Of a stretch of DNA of 64,000 nt, positions 44,585 to 54,404 are shown one piece after another. How positions within the stretch are numbered: position 1 is the first letter of the stretch; every line of letters starts with the position of its first letter. The translations under genes and the position numbers were made by a program. The notes under the pieces are model-generated. The model was not told where the DNA came from. It ran no database searches and was given only the letters and a program-made list of their open reading frames with translations. The DNA comes from Pseudomonadota bacterium (GTDB taxonomy: Bacteria; Desulfobacterota; Desulfobulbia; Desulfobulbales; SURF-16), in NCBI GenBank assembly GCA_018897105.1, contig JAHILF010000141.1, forward strand, positions 1 to 64,000, read 5' to 3'.

Positions 44585-45472
44585 ATGGACAAAAGTAAAA
44601 GTATAGAAAAGGCCAATATCCTCATTGAATCGCTTCCTTACATCAAGGAGTTTTATAAGAAGACCGTTGTCATTAAATATGGCGGGCATGCCATGGTTGA
44701 CGAGGAGCTGAAAAAGAATTTTGCCCTTGACATCATTTTAATGAAATACATCGGCATCAATCCCATCGTGGTGCATGGCGGAGGCCCGCAGATCAACAAG
44801 TTTCTGCAGAAGATGAACATCCAGTCAAACTACATTCAGGGGATGCGGGTCACCGATGGCGAGACCATGGATGTGGTGGAGATGGTGCTGGTGGGCAAGG
44901 TGAATAAGGAGATCGTCGGTCTCATCAATTTTCACGGCGGCAAGGCCATTGGGCTTTCCGGCCGCGACGGTGACCTGATCAAGGCCAGAAAAATGCAGGT
45001 CATGAAGAGCATGGCGGAAAACGCTCCGCCGGAATTAATCGACCTGGGCCGTGTAGGGGAGGTCACCCAGGTTAACCCCGAGGTGCTCAACACTCTGGAC
45101 AGTAAGGATTTTATCCCGGTCATTGCCCCGGTCGGGGTTGGCGAGGACGGTGGATCCTATAATATCAACGCGGATCTGGTGGCCGGAGCAGTGGCCTCTC
45201 ATATGAAAGCGGAAAAGCTGATTCTGCTCACCGATGTGGAAGGGGTGCTTGACCGCGAGGGCAATCTGGTTGCCTCCATGACGAGCCGTGAGGCGGATGA
45301 GATGATTGCCTCCGGCGTGGCGGTGGGCGGGATGATTCCCAAGATTAAATGCTGCCAGGATGCCCTGGCCCAGGGGGTGGGCAAGGCCCATATCGTTGAC
45401 GGCCGGCTCAAACACGCCATTCTGCTGGAGATGTTTACCCGGGAGGGTATCGGCACGGAGATCATTCGGTAG
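44585..45472 (+). CDS. argB: Acetylglutamate kinase ArgB
   Basis: Phosphorylates N-acetylglutamate, the second step of arginine synthesis. The 295-residue amino-acid kinase has [32 protein letters not shown], and [26 protein letters not shown]. The N-terminal helix ([18 protein letters not shown]) is the type that mediates hexamerisation and arginine feedback. First gene of argB-D-F-G-H. Confidence 0.96.
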   Translation: MDKSKSIEKANILIESLPYIKEFYKKTVVIKYGGHAMVDEELKKNFALDIILMKYIGINPIVVHGGGPQINKFLQKMNIQSNYIQGMRVTDGETMDVVEMVLVGKVNKEIVGLINFHGGKAIGLSGRDGDLIKARKMQVMKSMAENAPPELIDLGRVGEVTQVNPEVLNTLDSKDFIPVIAPVGVGEDGGSYNINADLVAGAVASHMKAEKLILLTDVEGVLDREGNLVASMTSREADEMIASGVAVGGMIPKIKCCQDALAQGVGKAHIVDGRLKHAILLEMFTREGIGTEIIR

Positions 45473-45543
45473 GATGGCGTCGCGAAAAATCCGATCTACT
45501 GTGTTGGAACGGTGACGCCGTTTTGCTGCTGAAAGTTTCGCGG

Positions 45544-45617
45544 GGTAGGCGCGGGCCATGCCCGCGATAATGATGTTTCGGTCATGCCAGAGATCGCGGG
45601 CATGGCCCGCGCCTACC
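45544..45617. repeat. GGGCCATGCCCGCGA hairpin repeat, copy 1
   Basis: Arms GGTAGGCGCGGGCCATGCCC and GGGCATGGCCCGCGCCTACC enclose ~30 bases. A related copy lies at 49253-49326, and both are followed by CAGAATGAYA. It sits between argB and argD and runs into the track's over-long argD ORF. Confidence 0.85.
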
Positions 45618-45646
45618 GCAGAATGACAATCCATCATAGGAAAAAG

Positions 45647-46837
45647 ATGATGACAAACATTATGGAAAAAAGCGACAGCCTTTTCATGAATACCTACGGC
45701 CGTTTTCCTGCGGTGATGGTGGAGGGAAAGGGCTGCGTGCTGAAGGATGATACGGGCAAGGAGTATCTGGATTTTGTCTCCGGCATCGCGGTCTGCAGTC
45801 TGGGGCACTGCCACCCGGCAGTGACCGAGGCCATTGTCGCCCAAGCCGGCAAACTTGTCCATGTCTCAAATCTCTACTATACCCTGCCGCAGACAGAGCT
45901 TGCCGAACTGCTGGTGGCCCACAGTTTTGCCGACCGGGTTTTTCTCGCCAACAGCGGGGCCGAAGTCAATGAGGGAGCCATCAAGCTCGCCCGCAAGCAT
46001 GGGGGGCCCGGGCGCTATGAGATTATTTCGCTGGAGGGCTCGTTCCACGGCCGGACCCTGGCTACGATGGCCGCCACCGGACAGGCCAAATTTCACAAGG
46101 GTTTTGAGCCGCTGCCCGAGGGTTTTGTCCATGCCCCCTTTGGCGATCTGGCGGCCCTGGGAAAAATGATAAGCGCCAAAACCTGCGGCATCCTCTGTGA
46201 ACCCCTGCAGGGTGAGGGAGGGGTACGGCCGCTGCCGCAGGAGTATCTGCAGGGTATCAGAGAACTCTGTGACCGGCACGGGCTGGTGCTTATTTTTGAT
46301 GAGGTGCAGGTGGGCATGGGCCGAACCGGCACCCTTTTTGCCTATGAGCATTTCGGTATCGAGCCTGACATCATGACCTTGGCCAAGGCCCTGGGCAACG
46401 GACTCCCCATCGGCGCCATGCTGGCCAGGCAGGAGGTTGCCGCTTCTTTTTCTCCTGGAGATCATGCCTCCACCTTCGGGGGCAATCCAGTGGCCTGCGC
46501 CGCTGCAGTAACGGTGATGAAAACCATGCTGGCCGATGGCTTTCTGGCCGCCGTAAACCGCAAAGGTGAATATCTTGCCGGACGGCTGCAGGGGCTGGCG
46601 GAGCAATTCCCTGATCTGGCCACCGGGGTGAGAGGCATGGGGCTTATCCAGGGGCTGGTGCTGACCAGCCGCGGTGCCTCCCTGGGGGCTGATATGATAA
46701 AAAGTCTTTTTGGCAAAGGCGTGTTGGCCAATTTTGCTGGAGGAGTGGCCCTGCGTTTCATCCCGCCCCTGGTGGTCAGTGAAAGCCAGATTGATGAAAT
46801 GGTCGACCGGCTGCATGATGTTTTAGGGGCGCTGTAA
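45647..46837 (+). CDS. argD: Acetylornithine aminotransferase ArgD
   Basis: A 396-residue class III PLP aminotransferase acting on N-acetylornithine. GLGHCHPAV-type opening (CSLGHCHPAVTEAI), SLEGSFHGRTLATMAATG, FDEVQVGMGRTGTLFAYEHFG, and TLAKALGNGLPIGAML with the PLP lysine. The track start lies in the upstream repeat; the ATG at 45647 follows AGGAAAAAG. Confidence 0.94.
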   Translation: MMTNIMEKSDSLFMNTYGRFPAVMVEGKGCVLKDDTGKEYLDFVSGIAVCSLGHCHPAVTEAIVAQAGKLVHVSNLYYTLPQTELAELLVAHSFADRVFLANSGAEVNEGAIKLARKHGGPGRYEIISLEGSFHGRTLATMAATGQAKFHKGFEPLPEGFVHAPFGDLAALGKMISAKTCGILCEPLQGEGGVRPLPQEYLQGIRELCDRHGLVLIFDEVQVGMGRTGTLFAYEHFGIEPDIMTLAKALGNGLPIGAMLARQEVAASFSPGDHASTFGGNPVACAAAVTVMKTMLADGFLAAVNRKGEYLAGRLQGLAEQFPDLATGVRGMGLIQGLVLTSRGASLGADMIKSLFGKGVLANFAGGVALRFIPPLVVSESQIDEMVDRLHDVLGAL

Positions 46838-46960
46838 AAACGGGAATTGCAAAAGGGGGCTCAACCGGGAAAAAAGACTTCCCAAAGAGATACTTTTTTT
46901 GTATTGATTAACGCTTTAGTTCTTTGATTACAGCTTCTCGTCAATAGAAAACGAGCCTTG

Positions 46961-47016
46961 GAGCCCACAGAGTTGGCAGAGTGCGAGATGTGCTTTTCTG
47001 CGAAGTCTGTGGGCTC
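46961..47016. repeat. Short inverted repeat (GAGCCCACAGA) before argF
   Basis: GAGCCCACAGA faces TCTGTGGGCTC across ~34 bases. It resembles the arms of the CACAGAG element but lacks its core. Confidence 0.6.
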
Positions 47017-47045
47017 TCTGGTTCATGTATTTTGTGTGGATTATT

Positions 47046-47966
47046 ATGTCAAATCATCTTTTGAGCCTTTGGGATTTTGATAAGCAGCAGCTTTACTCCT
47101 ATATCAGGAGGGCTCTGCAGCTGAAAAGGGAAGCCCGGGAGGGCATCCGTCACCATCAGCTTGACGGCAAGGTCATCGGCCTGATCTTTGAAAAGCCGTC
47201 AACCCGGACCCGCGTCTCGTTTGAATCTGCCATGTATGGTCTGGGCGGGCAGGTCATCTATCTCTCCGGACGCGATACCCAACTGGCCCGCAATGAACCG
47301 CTCAAGGATATGGCCAGGGTGATGGCCCGCTATGTCAACGCCATGGTGGTGCGCACCTTCGGCCAGGAGGTGGTTGAAGAGCTCGGCCGCTACTCCACGG
47401 TGCCGGTGATCAATGCCCTGACCGATCTTTTCCATCCCTGCCAGGTCTTAAGTGACATTATGACCGTGGAGGAGTTCAAAGGCGAGATCGGCAAGCTGAA
47501 AATCGCCTGGGTCGGGGACGGCAACAATATGGCCAACACCTGGATCCAGGCGGCCTGCCGTTTGGGATTTGAGCTGAAACTGGCCTGCCCCCAAGGTTAT
47601 GACCCTGACCCGAAGATCCTGGCTGCAGCCGTCAAAGAGGCGGTAAAGCCGATCACGCTCCTCAGAGATCCGGTTGCAGCGGTGCGTGATGCGGATGTGA
47701 TCAACTGTGACGTCTGGGCCAGCATGGGCCAGGAGCATGAACAGGATGAAAGGGTGGCGGTATTCCAGTCTTATCAGGTCAATGGAGAGCTTCTTGCCGC
47801 AGCCAGCCCCGGTGCCACGGTGCTGCACTGTCTGCCCGCCCATCGGGGCGAGGAGATTACCGATGATGTGCTGGAAGGCCCGCAGTGCTGCGCTTTCGAC
47901 CAGGCGGAAAACAAGATGCATATTCATAAGGCTATCTTAGAAATACATATATTGGCAGAAGGTTAA
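47046..47966 (+). CDS. argF: Ornithine carbamoyltransferase ArgF
   Basis: Forms citrulline from ornithine and carbamoyl phosphate. The 306-residue protein has the carbamoyl phosphate site [23 protein letters not shown]-type motif ([13 protein letters not shown]) and the ornithine-side [12 protein letters not shown] prefer M at 47046 ([11 protein letters not shown]) over the track start; no strong ribosome site is present for either. Confidence 0.95.
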   Translation: MSNHLLSLWDFDKQQLYSYIRRALQLKREAREGIRHHQLDGKVIGLIFEKPSTRTRVSFESAMYGLGGQVIYLSGRDTQLARNEPLKDMARVMARYVNAMVVRTFGQEVVEELGRYSTVPVINALTDLFHPCQVLSDIMTVEEFKGEIGKLKIAWVGDGNNMANTWIQAACRLGFELKLACPQGYDPDPKILAAAVKEAVKPITLLRDPVAAVRDADVINCDVWASMGQEHEQDERVAVFQSYQVNGELLAAASPGATVLHCLPAHRGEEITDDVLEGPQCCAFDQAENKMHIHKAILEIHILAEG

Positions 47967-47977
47967 AGGAGTCTTGC

Positions 47978-49180
47978 ATGGCAGGGGAAGTTAAAAAAAT
48001 CGTTCTGGCCTATTCCGGCGGGCTCGACACCTCCGTAATCCTGAAATGGCTCAAGGAGGAGTATCAGTGCCCGGTGGTGGCCTATGCCGCTGATATCGGC
48101 CAGGAAGAGGACTGGGATAAGGTGCGGCAGAAAGGCCTGGCAACCGGCGCCGAAAAGGTCATTGTTTCTGACCTGAAAGAAGAATTTGTCCGTGACTACG
48201 TCTTTGCCGCCTATCGGGCCAATGCCATTTATGAAGGCTCCTATCTGTTGGGCACCTCCCTGGCCCGGCCGGTGATCGCCAAGGAGCAGGTGCGGATTGC
48301 CCATGAGGAGCAGGCGGATGCGGTGAGCCATGGCGCCACCGGTAAGGGTAATGATCAGGTTCGCTTTGAAATGGCCTATCTGGGCATTGATCCCCGGCTG
48401 ACCATCATCGCTCCCTGGCGTATGTGGGCGCTCAATTCCAGGACCAAGCTGATCGCCTACGCGGAGAAACACGGCATTCCCATCCCGGTGACCAAGGAGA
48501 AGCCCTACAGCTCCGATGAAAACCTGCTGCATATCAGTTTTGAAGGGGGCATCCTGGAGGACCCGTGGAATGAACCGGAGGAGTCGATGTTCAAGCTGAC
48601 CCGCTCGCCGGAGAAGGCACCTGACAAGCCAACCTATATTGAGCTCACCTTTGAGCAGGGCAATCCGGTGGCCATCGACGGCGAAAGATTATCCCCTGCG
48701 GCCATGCTGGGCCGTTTGAATAAACTGGGCGGGGTGAACGGCATCGGCCGTCTTGACCTGGTGGAAAACCGTTTTGTCGGCATGAAATCCCGCGGCGTCT
48801 ATGAAACTCCCGGCGGCACCATTCTGCGCATTGCCCATCGGGATCTGGAAACCATCACCCTTGACCGGGAGGTGATGAAGATCCGGGACAGTCTGGTACC
48901 CCGCTATTCCGAACTCATCTATAACGGCTTCTGGTTCTCCCCTGAGATGAAGCTGTTGCAGAAGACCATGGATACGGCCCAGGAAACGGTGAGCGGCGTT
49001 GTCCGGCTGAAACTCTACAAGGGCAACTGCATTCCGGTGGGGCGCAAGTCGGACCAGTCACTGTACCAGGCGAGCTTTGCCACTTTCGAGGAGGATGCGG
49101 TCTATACCCAGGCGGATGCCGGTGGTTTTATCAAGCTCAATGCCCTGCGCATGACCATGCAGGCCTTGAAGAAAGTCTGA
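47978..49180 (+). CDS. argG: Argininosuccinate synthase ArgG
   Basis: Joins citrulline and aspartate with ATP. The 400-residue protein has the PP-loop [31 protein letters not shown], and YETPGGTIL. Clear AAGGAG site; 11 bases after argF. Confidence 0.97.
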   Translation: MAGEVKKIVLAYSGGLDTSVILKWLKEEYQCPVVAYAADIGQEEDWDKVRQKGLATGAEKVIVSDLKEEFVRDYVFAAYRANAIYEGSYLLGTSLARPVIAKEQVRIAHEEQADAVSHGATGKGNDQVRFEMAYLGIDPRLTIIAPWRMWALNSRTKLIAYAEKHGIPIPVTKEKPYSSDENLLHISFEGGILEDPWNEPEESMFKLTRSPEKAPDKPTYIELTFEQGNPVAIDGERLSPAAMLGRLNKLGGVNGIGRLDLVENRFVGMKSRGVYETPGGTILRIAHRDLETITLDREVMKIRDSLVPRYSELIYNGFWFSPEMKLLQKTMDTAQETVSGVVRLKLYKGNCIPVGRKSDQSLYQASFATFEEDAVYTQADAGGFIKLNALRMTMQALKKV

Positions 49181-49182
49181 TT

Positions 49183-49387
49183 AGTCCAACTGGTCTAACT
49201 GGTCCGATTGGTCCTGTTGGTCAGATGAATTTGACAAAATAAGATCACAGGAGTAGGAGCGGGCCATGCCCGCGATAAGGGTTTCCACAATAGCAGAGGG
49301 TCGCGGGCATGGCCCGCTCCTACTCCAGAATGATATGAAGACTTGATCAGTCCGACCAGTCGGACTAATAAGACCAGTAAGACTAAT
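49183..49387. repeat. Inverted TTAGTC/ACTGGTC minisatellite arms around a GGGCCATGCCCGCGA hairpin
   Basis: Left arm (49183-49222): TTAGTCCAACTGGTCTAACT and similar units. Right arm (49345-49387): the inverse, CCGACCAGTCGGACTAATAA and similar. Between them, 49253-49326 is copy 2 of the hairpin at 45544. It fills the argG-argH gap. Confidence 0.8.
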
Positions 49388-50773
49388 ATGAGCAACGAAA
49401 AAAAAATGTGGGGAGGACGTTTCTCCGAGAAAACAGCCGCATCGGTGGAGGCCTTTACCGCATCCATTCATTATGACTGCAGGCTCTTTCGGCAGGATAT
49501 CGCCGGCAGTCAGGCCCATGCGAAAATGTTGGTCAGGCAGGGGCTGATCACTGCCGAGGAAGGAGAACAGATCGCCAAGGGTCTGGCCGAGATCGAGCAG
49601 GAAATCGAACAGGGTGTTTTTGTCTTCAGGCCGGAACTTGAAGATATTCATATGAATATCGAAAAGGCCCTGGCGGACAGGATTGGCCCGGCCGGGGCCA
49701 GACTGCACACGGCCCGCAGCAGAAACGATCAGATCAATCTTGACCTGCGCCTCTATCTGCGGGAGGAGACCGACCGATTGGTGGAGCTGCTGGCCGGGGT
49801 GAGGCTCTCCTTTGTCAAGCTTGCCAGGCGATACCTCGGCGCGGTGATGCCCGGCTATACCCATATGCAGCGAGCCCAGCCGGTGCTGATTTCCCATCAT
49901 ATGCTGGCCTATTATGAGATGTTCGGCCGCGATCAGGAACGCCTGCGCGATTGTGCCAAAAGAATCAACGTGCTGCCCCTGGGTGCCGCGGCCCTGGCCG
50001 GCACCGGGCTACCCATTGACCGGGAGTTTGTCGCCTCGGAGCTTGGTTTTCCCGAGGTCAGCGCCAACAGCATGGACACGGTGGGCGATCGTGATTTCGC
50101 GGTGGAGTTTGTTTCCGCCTGCACCCTGATCCAGCTGCATCTGAGCCGCCTGTCCGAGGAGCTGGTGCTCTGGTCAAGCAGTGAATTCGATTTTGTCTCC
50201 CTGGCCGACAGTTTCTGCACCGGCAGTAGTATCATGCCGCAGAAGAAAAACCCTGATATCCCTGAACTGATCCGTGGTAAAACCGGGCGGGTGGTGGGCA
50301 ACCTGATGTCGCTGATCACCATGCTGAAAGGCCTGCCGCTCACCTATAACCGCGATCTGCAGGAGGATAAGGAGCCGATCTTCGATACCCTGGATACCGT
50401 TTCCCAGGGGCTGGCGATTACCGCCGAGCTGCTGGCCAACATGAAGTTCAATACGGCCCGCCTGGAGGATGCCACCCAGACAGGCTATATGACGGCAACG
50501 GATCTGGCTGATTATCTGGTGCTTAAAAACGTGCCCTTCCGTCAGGCCCATGCCATTGTCGGGCAGACCGTGGCCTACTGCGTGAAAAAGAAAAAGGAAT
50601 TGATCGAGCTTACCTTGGATGAACTGCGGCAATTTTCCGAGGCGATCAATGAGGATGTTTTTGCCGTGCTGACCGTAAAAGGTTCGGTTGACAGCCGAGG
50701 CTCCACCGGCGGCACCTCCAGCGTCAGAGTGAAGGAGGCTCTGGAGAAGGCGGAAAGGGAACTGGGGATATAA
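49388..50773 (+). CDS. argH: Argininosuccinate lyase ArgH
   Basis: Splits argininosuccinate to arginine and fumarate. The 461-residue fumarase/aspartase-fold protein has MWGGRFSEKTAASVEAFTAS, DIHMNIEKAL, LHTARSRNDQI, the TPGYTHMQRAQPV-type motif (MPGYTHMQRAQPV), and the signature GSSIMPQKKNPD. ATG at 49388 lies at the edge of the repeat; the track start inside the repeat is rejected. Confidence 0.96.
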   Translation: MSNEKKMWGGRFSEKTAASVEAFTASIHYDCRLFRQDIAGSQAHAKMLVRQGLITAEEGEQIAKGLAEIEQEIEQGVFVFRPELEDIHMNIEKALADRIGPAGARLHTARSRNDQINLDLRLYLREETDRLVELLAGVRLSFVKLARRYLGAVMPGYTHMQRAQPVLISHHMLAYYEMFGRDQERLRDCAKRINVLPLGAAALAGTGLPIDREFVASELGFPEVSANSMDTVGDRDFAVEFVSACTLIQLHLSRLSEELVLWSSSEFDFVSLADSFCTGSSIMPQKKNPDIPELIRGKTGRVVGNLMSLITMLKGLPLTYNRDLQEDKEPIFDTLDTVSQGLAITAELLANMKFNTARLEDATQTGYMTATDLADYLVLKNVPFRQAHAIVGQTVAYCVKKKKELIELTLDELRQFSEAINEDVFAVLTVKGSVDSRGSTGGTSSVRVKEALEKAERELGI

Positions 50774-50776
50774 GTG

Positions 50777-51817
50777 ATGAACCGATACGGGTATGCCATA
50801 GTGCTTTGTTGTTTTCTGCTGCTGTTTGCCGGCTGCGGGAGAAAAACTCTGCCGATTCCTCCCCAGGCCGCCATCCCGGTGCCGATTTCCGATTTGAGCC
50901 GCACCCTTGAGGATCAGGGGGCTACCTTGAGCTGGACCTATCCCTCTTTTGCCGAATCAGGCGAAAAAATAGATAACATCAGGACATTTACACTCTATAA
51001 AAGCGAGACTGCTGCGGAAGATTTCTGCCCGGACTGCCCTGTGCAGTATGATCTGGAGATCAACCTGAGTGCTACCGGACTTCAACCCGGCGCAAAAGTG
51101 ACCTACAGGGATACTGACTTAAAAAATCATTACCGCTATACCTATAAGGTGGTGTCCGGTTCGGGCTGGAATATTGTCAGCGATGATTCAAGCAAAGTTT
51201 CCTTCTGGTGGGAGACCCCGCTGCCACCGCCAATCGGGCTGACTCTGCAGGTTGCCGACCAGCGGCTGATTCTGAGCTGGCAGCCGGTGAACGCTCTGTA
51301 TGACGGCAGCCCGATTACCGAACCGGTGCGTTATCAGGTCTGCCGCAGCATTAAAGGGCGCGAATTTGCCAAAATCGGCGAGCCGGTTGATGGCCTTTCC
51401 TATATTGACCAGGGGCTGGCAAACGGCCGGAAGTATTTTTACCGGGTGAGGGCGGTGCGCACGGTCGATGACACTGATTTGCCCGGAGCGCCAAGTGAGG
51501 TGATAGCAGGCATGGCCCGGGATGTGATTCCTCCTGTACCGCCGGAGAAATTCACCATCGTGGCAATCGGTGACGGAGTGAAGATTCTCTGGGAAAACAT
51601 CGCCCAGCAGGGAGTGGCCGGTTTCCGCATATACCGGCGAGAGGGCGGTGACAAGGAAATGGTGCTGGTAGGCGAGGCGGACAGGTCCTCCTTTTCTTTC
51701 ACCGACCGCAATCTGCCGCCGGGCAAGGCGATCCTGTACTATGCCGTGACTGCCATTGATGACGCGGTGCCGCCCAATGAGAGTGCTTTTTCACGGGAAG
51801 TGGAATTTGCGCGATAA
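50777..51817 (+). CDS. Lipoprotein with fibronectin type III domains
   Basis: A 346-residue exported protein with a lipobox (LLLFAGC, Cys at ~20). Two FN3-like domains follow (ATLSWTYPSFAES...; RLILSWQPVNALYDGSPI ... GRKYFYRVRAV), then a third partial one (GVKILWENIAQQGVAGFRIYRRE). A lipoprotein in this place, between argH and lysA, is common in delta-proteobacteria. Residues VIAGMARDV resemble a translated GGGCATGGCCCGCG repeat. Function unknown. Confidence 0.82.
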   Translation: MNRYGYAIVLCCFLLLFAGCGRKTLPIPPQAAIPVPISDLSRTLEDQGATLSWTYPSFAESGEKIDNIRTFTLYKSETAAEDFCPDCPVQYDLEINLSATGLQPGAKVTYRDTDLKNHYRYTYKVVSGSGWNIVSDDSSKVSFWWETPLPPPIGLTLQVADQRLILSWQPVNALYDGSPITEPVRYQVCRSIKGREFAKIGEPVDGLSYIDQGLANGRKYFYRVRAVRTVDDTDLPGAPSEVIAGMARDVIPPVPPEKFTIVAIGDGVKILWENIAQQGVAGFRIYRREGGDKEMVLVGEADRSSFSFTDRNLPPGKAILYYAVTAIDDAVPPNESAFSREVEFAR

Positions 51818-51870
51818 TTTTTTTCGGCAGCTCTGCCAACTGATCAAAATTTTAATTTTTCTGTGAAGCA

Positions 51871-53109
51871 ATGAATCATTTTCAATACAATAATGATGTC
51901 CTTTTCTGTGAGGAAGTCCCGGTTGCCGATATTGCCGCTGCGGTGGGCACTCCGTTTTACCTCTATAGCACCGCCACCCTGACCCGGCATTTCCAGGCCT
52001 TTGACGGCGCTTTCACCCTGCCGCATATCACCTGTTTTGCCACCAAGGCCTGCTCAAACATCGCCTTGCTCAATCTCTTCGGCAAGCTCGGGGGCGGGGC
52101 TGATATTGTTTCCGGCGGAGAGCTTTTTCGTGCCTTGAAGGCGGGCATTGACCCGCAGAAAATCGTCTACTCCGGGGTAGGCAAAACTGAAGACGAAATG
52201 CGTTTTGCCCTGGAGTCGAAAATCCTGATGCTCAACGTGGAATCACACCAGGAACTGGAGACCCTGCAGCAGGTCGCCGCTGCCCTCGGCGTGACGGCGC
52301 CGGTTTCCTTCCGGGTTAACCCGGATGTGGACCCGAAAACCCATGCCTATATCTCCACCGGGCTGGCCAAAAACAAGTTCGGGATCCCTATCCAGGATGC
52401 GCTTGATTCCTATCTTGCCGCACGCAAGATGAAAAATATTGAGATTATCGGCGTAAGCTGTCATATCGGGTCACAACTCACCGATGTATCACCTTTTGTC
52501 GAATCCCTGCAAAAGGTAAAGCTTTTTATCGAGCGTCTCAGGCAGGCCGGCATCTCCGTTTCCTGTGTTGATCTGGGAGGCGGCGTGGGCATTCGTTACA
52601 GCGATGAGGAACCGCCTTTGCCCGCAGCCTATGCCGCAGCCCTTGAGCGGGAGATGAATGGGCTGGATTGTACATTGATTCTTGAACCGGGCCGGGTGAT
52701 CGTGGGCAATGCCGGGATTCTGGTGACCAGGGTGCTGTATACCAAACAGGGCGGGAAAAAATTTGTGATTGTCGATGCCGGCATGAACGATCTGGCCCGG
52801 CCCAGCCTCTATGACGCCCATCATGCCGTCAGGCCTGTTGTCCGTAAAAATGATGATGAGGAACTGGCAGACGTGGTCGGTCCCATCTGCGAGAGCGGTG
52901 ATTTCCTCTCCAGGGGCAAGAAGGTGCCGGTGTGTCAGCGGGGCGATCTGCTGGCTGTCATGAGTGCCGGGGCCTATGGCTTCAGCATGTCATCCAATTA
53001 TAACTCCCGGCCCCGGGTGCCCGAGGTGCTGGTGGATGGCGAGGACTTTCACGTGATCCGCCAACGGGAGACCTATGATTCCCTGATTGCCGGCGAGATG
53101 ATCCCTTAA
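51871..53109 (+). CDS. lysA: Diaminopimelate decarboxylase LysA
   Basis: Last step of lysine synthesis. The 412-residue PLP alanine-racemase-fold protein has the PLP lysine in CFATKACSN, VSGGELFRALKAG, NVESHQELE, SCHIGSQL, EPGRVIVG, and CESGDFLSRGK with the catalytic Cys. Confidence 0.96.
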   Translation: MNHFQYNNDVLFCEEVPVADIAAAVGTPFYLYSTATLTRHFQAFDGAFTLPHITCFATKACSNIALLNLFGKLGGGADIVSGGELFRALKAGIDPQKIVYSGVGKTEDEMRFALESKILMLNVESHQELETLQQVAAALGVTAPVSFRVNPDVDPKTHAYISTGLAKNKFGIPIQDALDSYLAARKMKNIEIIGVSCHIGSQLTDVSPFVESLQKVKLFIERLRQAGISVSCVDLGGGVGIRYSDEEPPLPAAYAAALEREMNGLDCTLILEPGRVIVGNAGILVTRVLYTKQGGKKFVIVDAGMNDLARPSLYDAHHAVRPVVRKNDDEELADVVGPICESGDFLSRGKKVPVCQRGDLLAVMSAGAYGFSMSSNYNSRPRVPEVLVDGEDFHVIRQRETYDSLIAGEMIP

Positions 53110-53323
53110 GGCACCATTAAAAAAAACTCGGCATTCTGCCTTATTGTAACCAATTGAAATAAAAAAAATTGTATGCCTAGCGGAAGTCTGTTTTCCCTGG
53201 GAAGACAGCATTTGCCAGTCAGAAAGATGATGTAAAGATAAAAAAATCAGTTATTCTGATTTCTGCATACTTGCTGCCGGCTTCCACAGAGGCAAAACAG
53301 AGTCAGAACTTTAAGAAAAGATT

Positions 53324-54154
53324 ATGAATTTTCTCGTGGCATTTACCAAGATGAGCGGCACGGGCAATGATTTCATCATCATTGACCATCGAAAACCATT
53401 TATGGTCAAAGAGGAAATGAGCGCCTTTGCCAAAGCGGTCTGCCGGCGCAAGTTTTCAGCGGGTGCCGATGGCCTGATCCTGATTGAAAATTCCGACAGG
53501 GCGGATTTTTGCTGGCATTTTTACAATGCTGACGGCAGCGAGGCCGAGATGTGCGGTAACGGCGCCCGCTGCGCGGCCCGTTTCGCCCACAGTAAGGGCA
53601 TTGCCCCAGCCAATATGAGTTTTTTGACTGCTGCCGGTATCATCCACGCTGAGATCAAGGGCATAGGGGTCAAGCTTGCCATGACGCCGCCGGAGAAGCT
53701 GGCCCTTAACCATGAGGTGGTGCTGGATGGTGAAGCCCGCAAGGTGCATTTCCTTAATACCGGGGTACCTCATGCAGTCTGTTTTGTTGATGGCAACCAC
53801 GGCACGCCGGTCAAGGCCTGGGGGGCCTCCATTCGTTTTCACGAGCTTTTTCAGCCTGCCGGGGCCAATGCCAATTTCGTTGAGGTACTGGGGCCGGATA
53901 CTCTCCATGTCCGCACTTATGAAAGAGGCGTTGAGGATGAGACCATGGCCTGTGGCACGGGGGCGGTGGCCTCGGCGGTGATCGGCGGAGTGCTCGGGCT
54001 GGTCAGCGCTCCGGTAAAGGTGACCACCTCCGGCGGAGAGGTGCTTACCATTCACTTTACCCTGGAGGATGAGGGGAAAATATCGAAAGTTTTTCTTGAG
54101 GGCCCGGCGCATTTTATCTATGAAGGGCAGTTGAGCGCCGAGGCCATGCTGTAA
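53324..54154 (+). CDS. dapF: Diaminopimelate epimerase DapF
   Basis: Interconverts LL- and meso-diaminopimelate. The 276-residue protein has both catalytic-Cys motifs, SEAEMCGNGARCAARF and DETMACGTGAVASAV, plus FTKMSGTGNDFIII at the start. It is preceded by ~215 AT-rich non-coding bases. Confidence 0.96.
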   Translation: MNFLVAFTKMSGTGNDFIIIDHRKPFMVKEEMSAFAKAVCRRKFSAGADGLILIENSDRADFCWHFYNADGSEAEMCGNGARCAARFAHSKGIAPANMSFLTAAGIIHAEIKGIGVKLAMTPPEKLALNHEVVLDGEARKVHFLNTGVPHAVCFVDGNHGTPVKAWGASIRFHELFQPAGANANFVEVLGPDTLHVRTYERGVEDETMACGTGAVASAVIGGVLGLVSAPVKVTTSGGEVLTIHFTLEDEGKISKVFLEGPAHFIYEGQLSAEAML

Positions 54155-54404
54155 GCGAAGAGAGAATGTATATTGATTGCCATGTCATTTCGGTCAATCG
54201 TGACGCGGAAAGCCGGTGCGAGTAGAGTAACGACTTGCATGAGGCCGAGGGATTGAATCGTTCAGAGCCCGCGACAGGTGTTGGAACTGTCCGACCTTGA
54301 GCGCCTGGAGTCAGCCCGTCATGGGCTTGCGCAATGTCAGAGACTGGAATAGCAAGGTGATCGGGAAATTATAAGATGATTGTCTACAATCAGAGGAGGG
54401 AAAT

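Noticed and set aside
54155-54404. Short open stretch (QVLELSDLERLESARHGLAQ) upstream of dapA
   Set aside because: It is under 35 codons with a stop just upstream, no start codon with a ribosome site and no family match. It may be a decayed fragment but cannot be supported.
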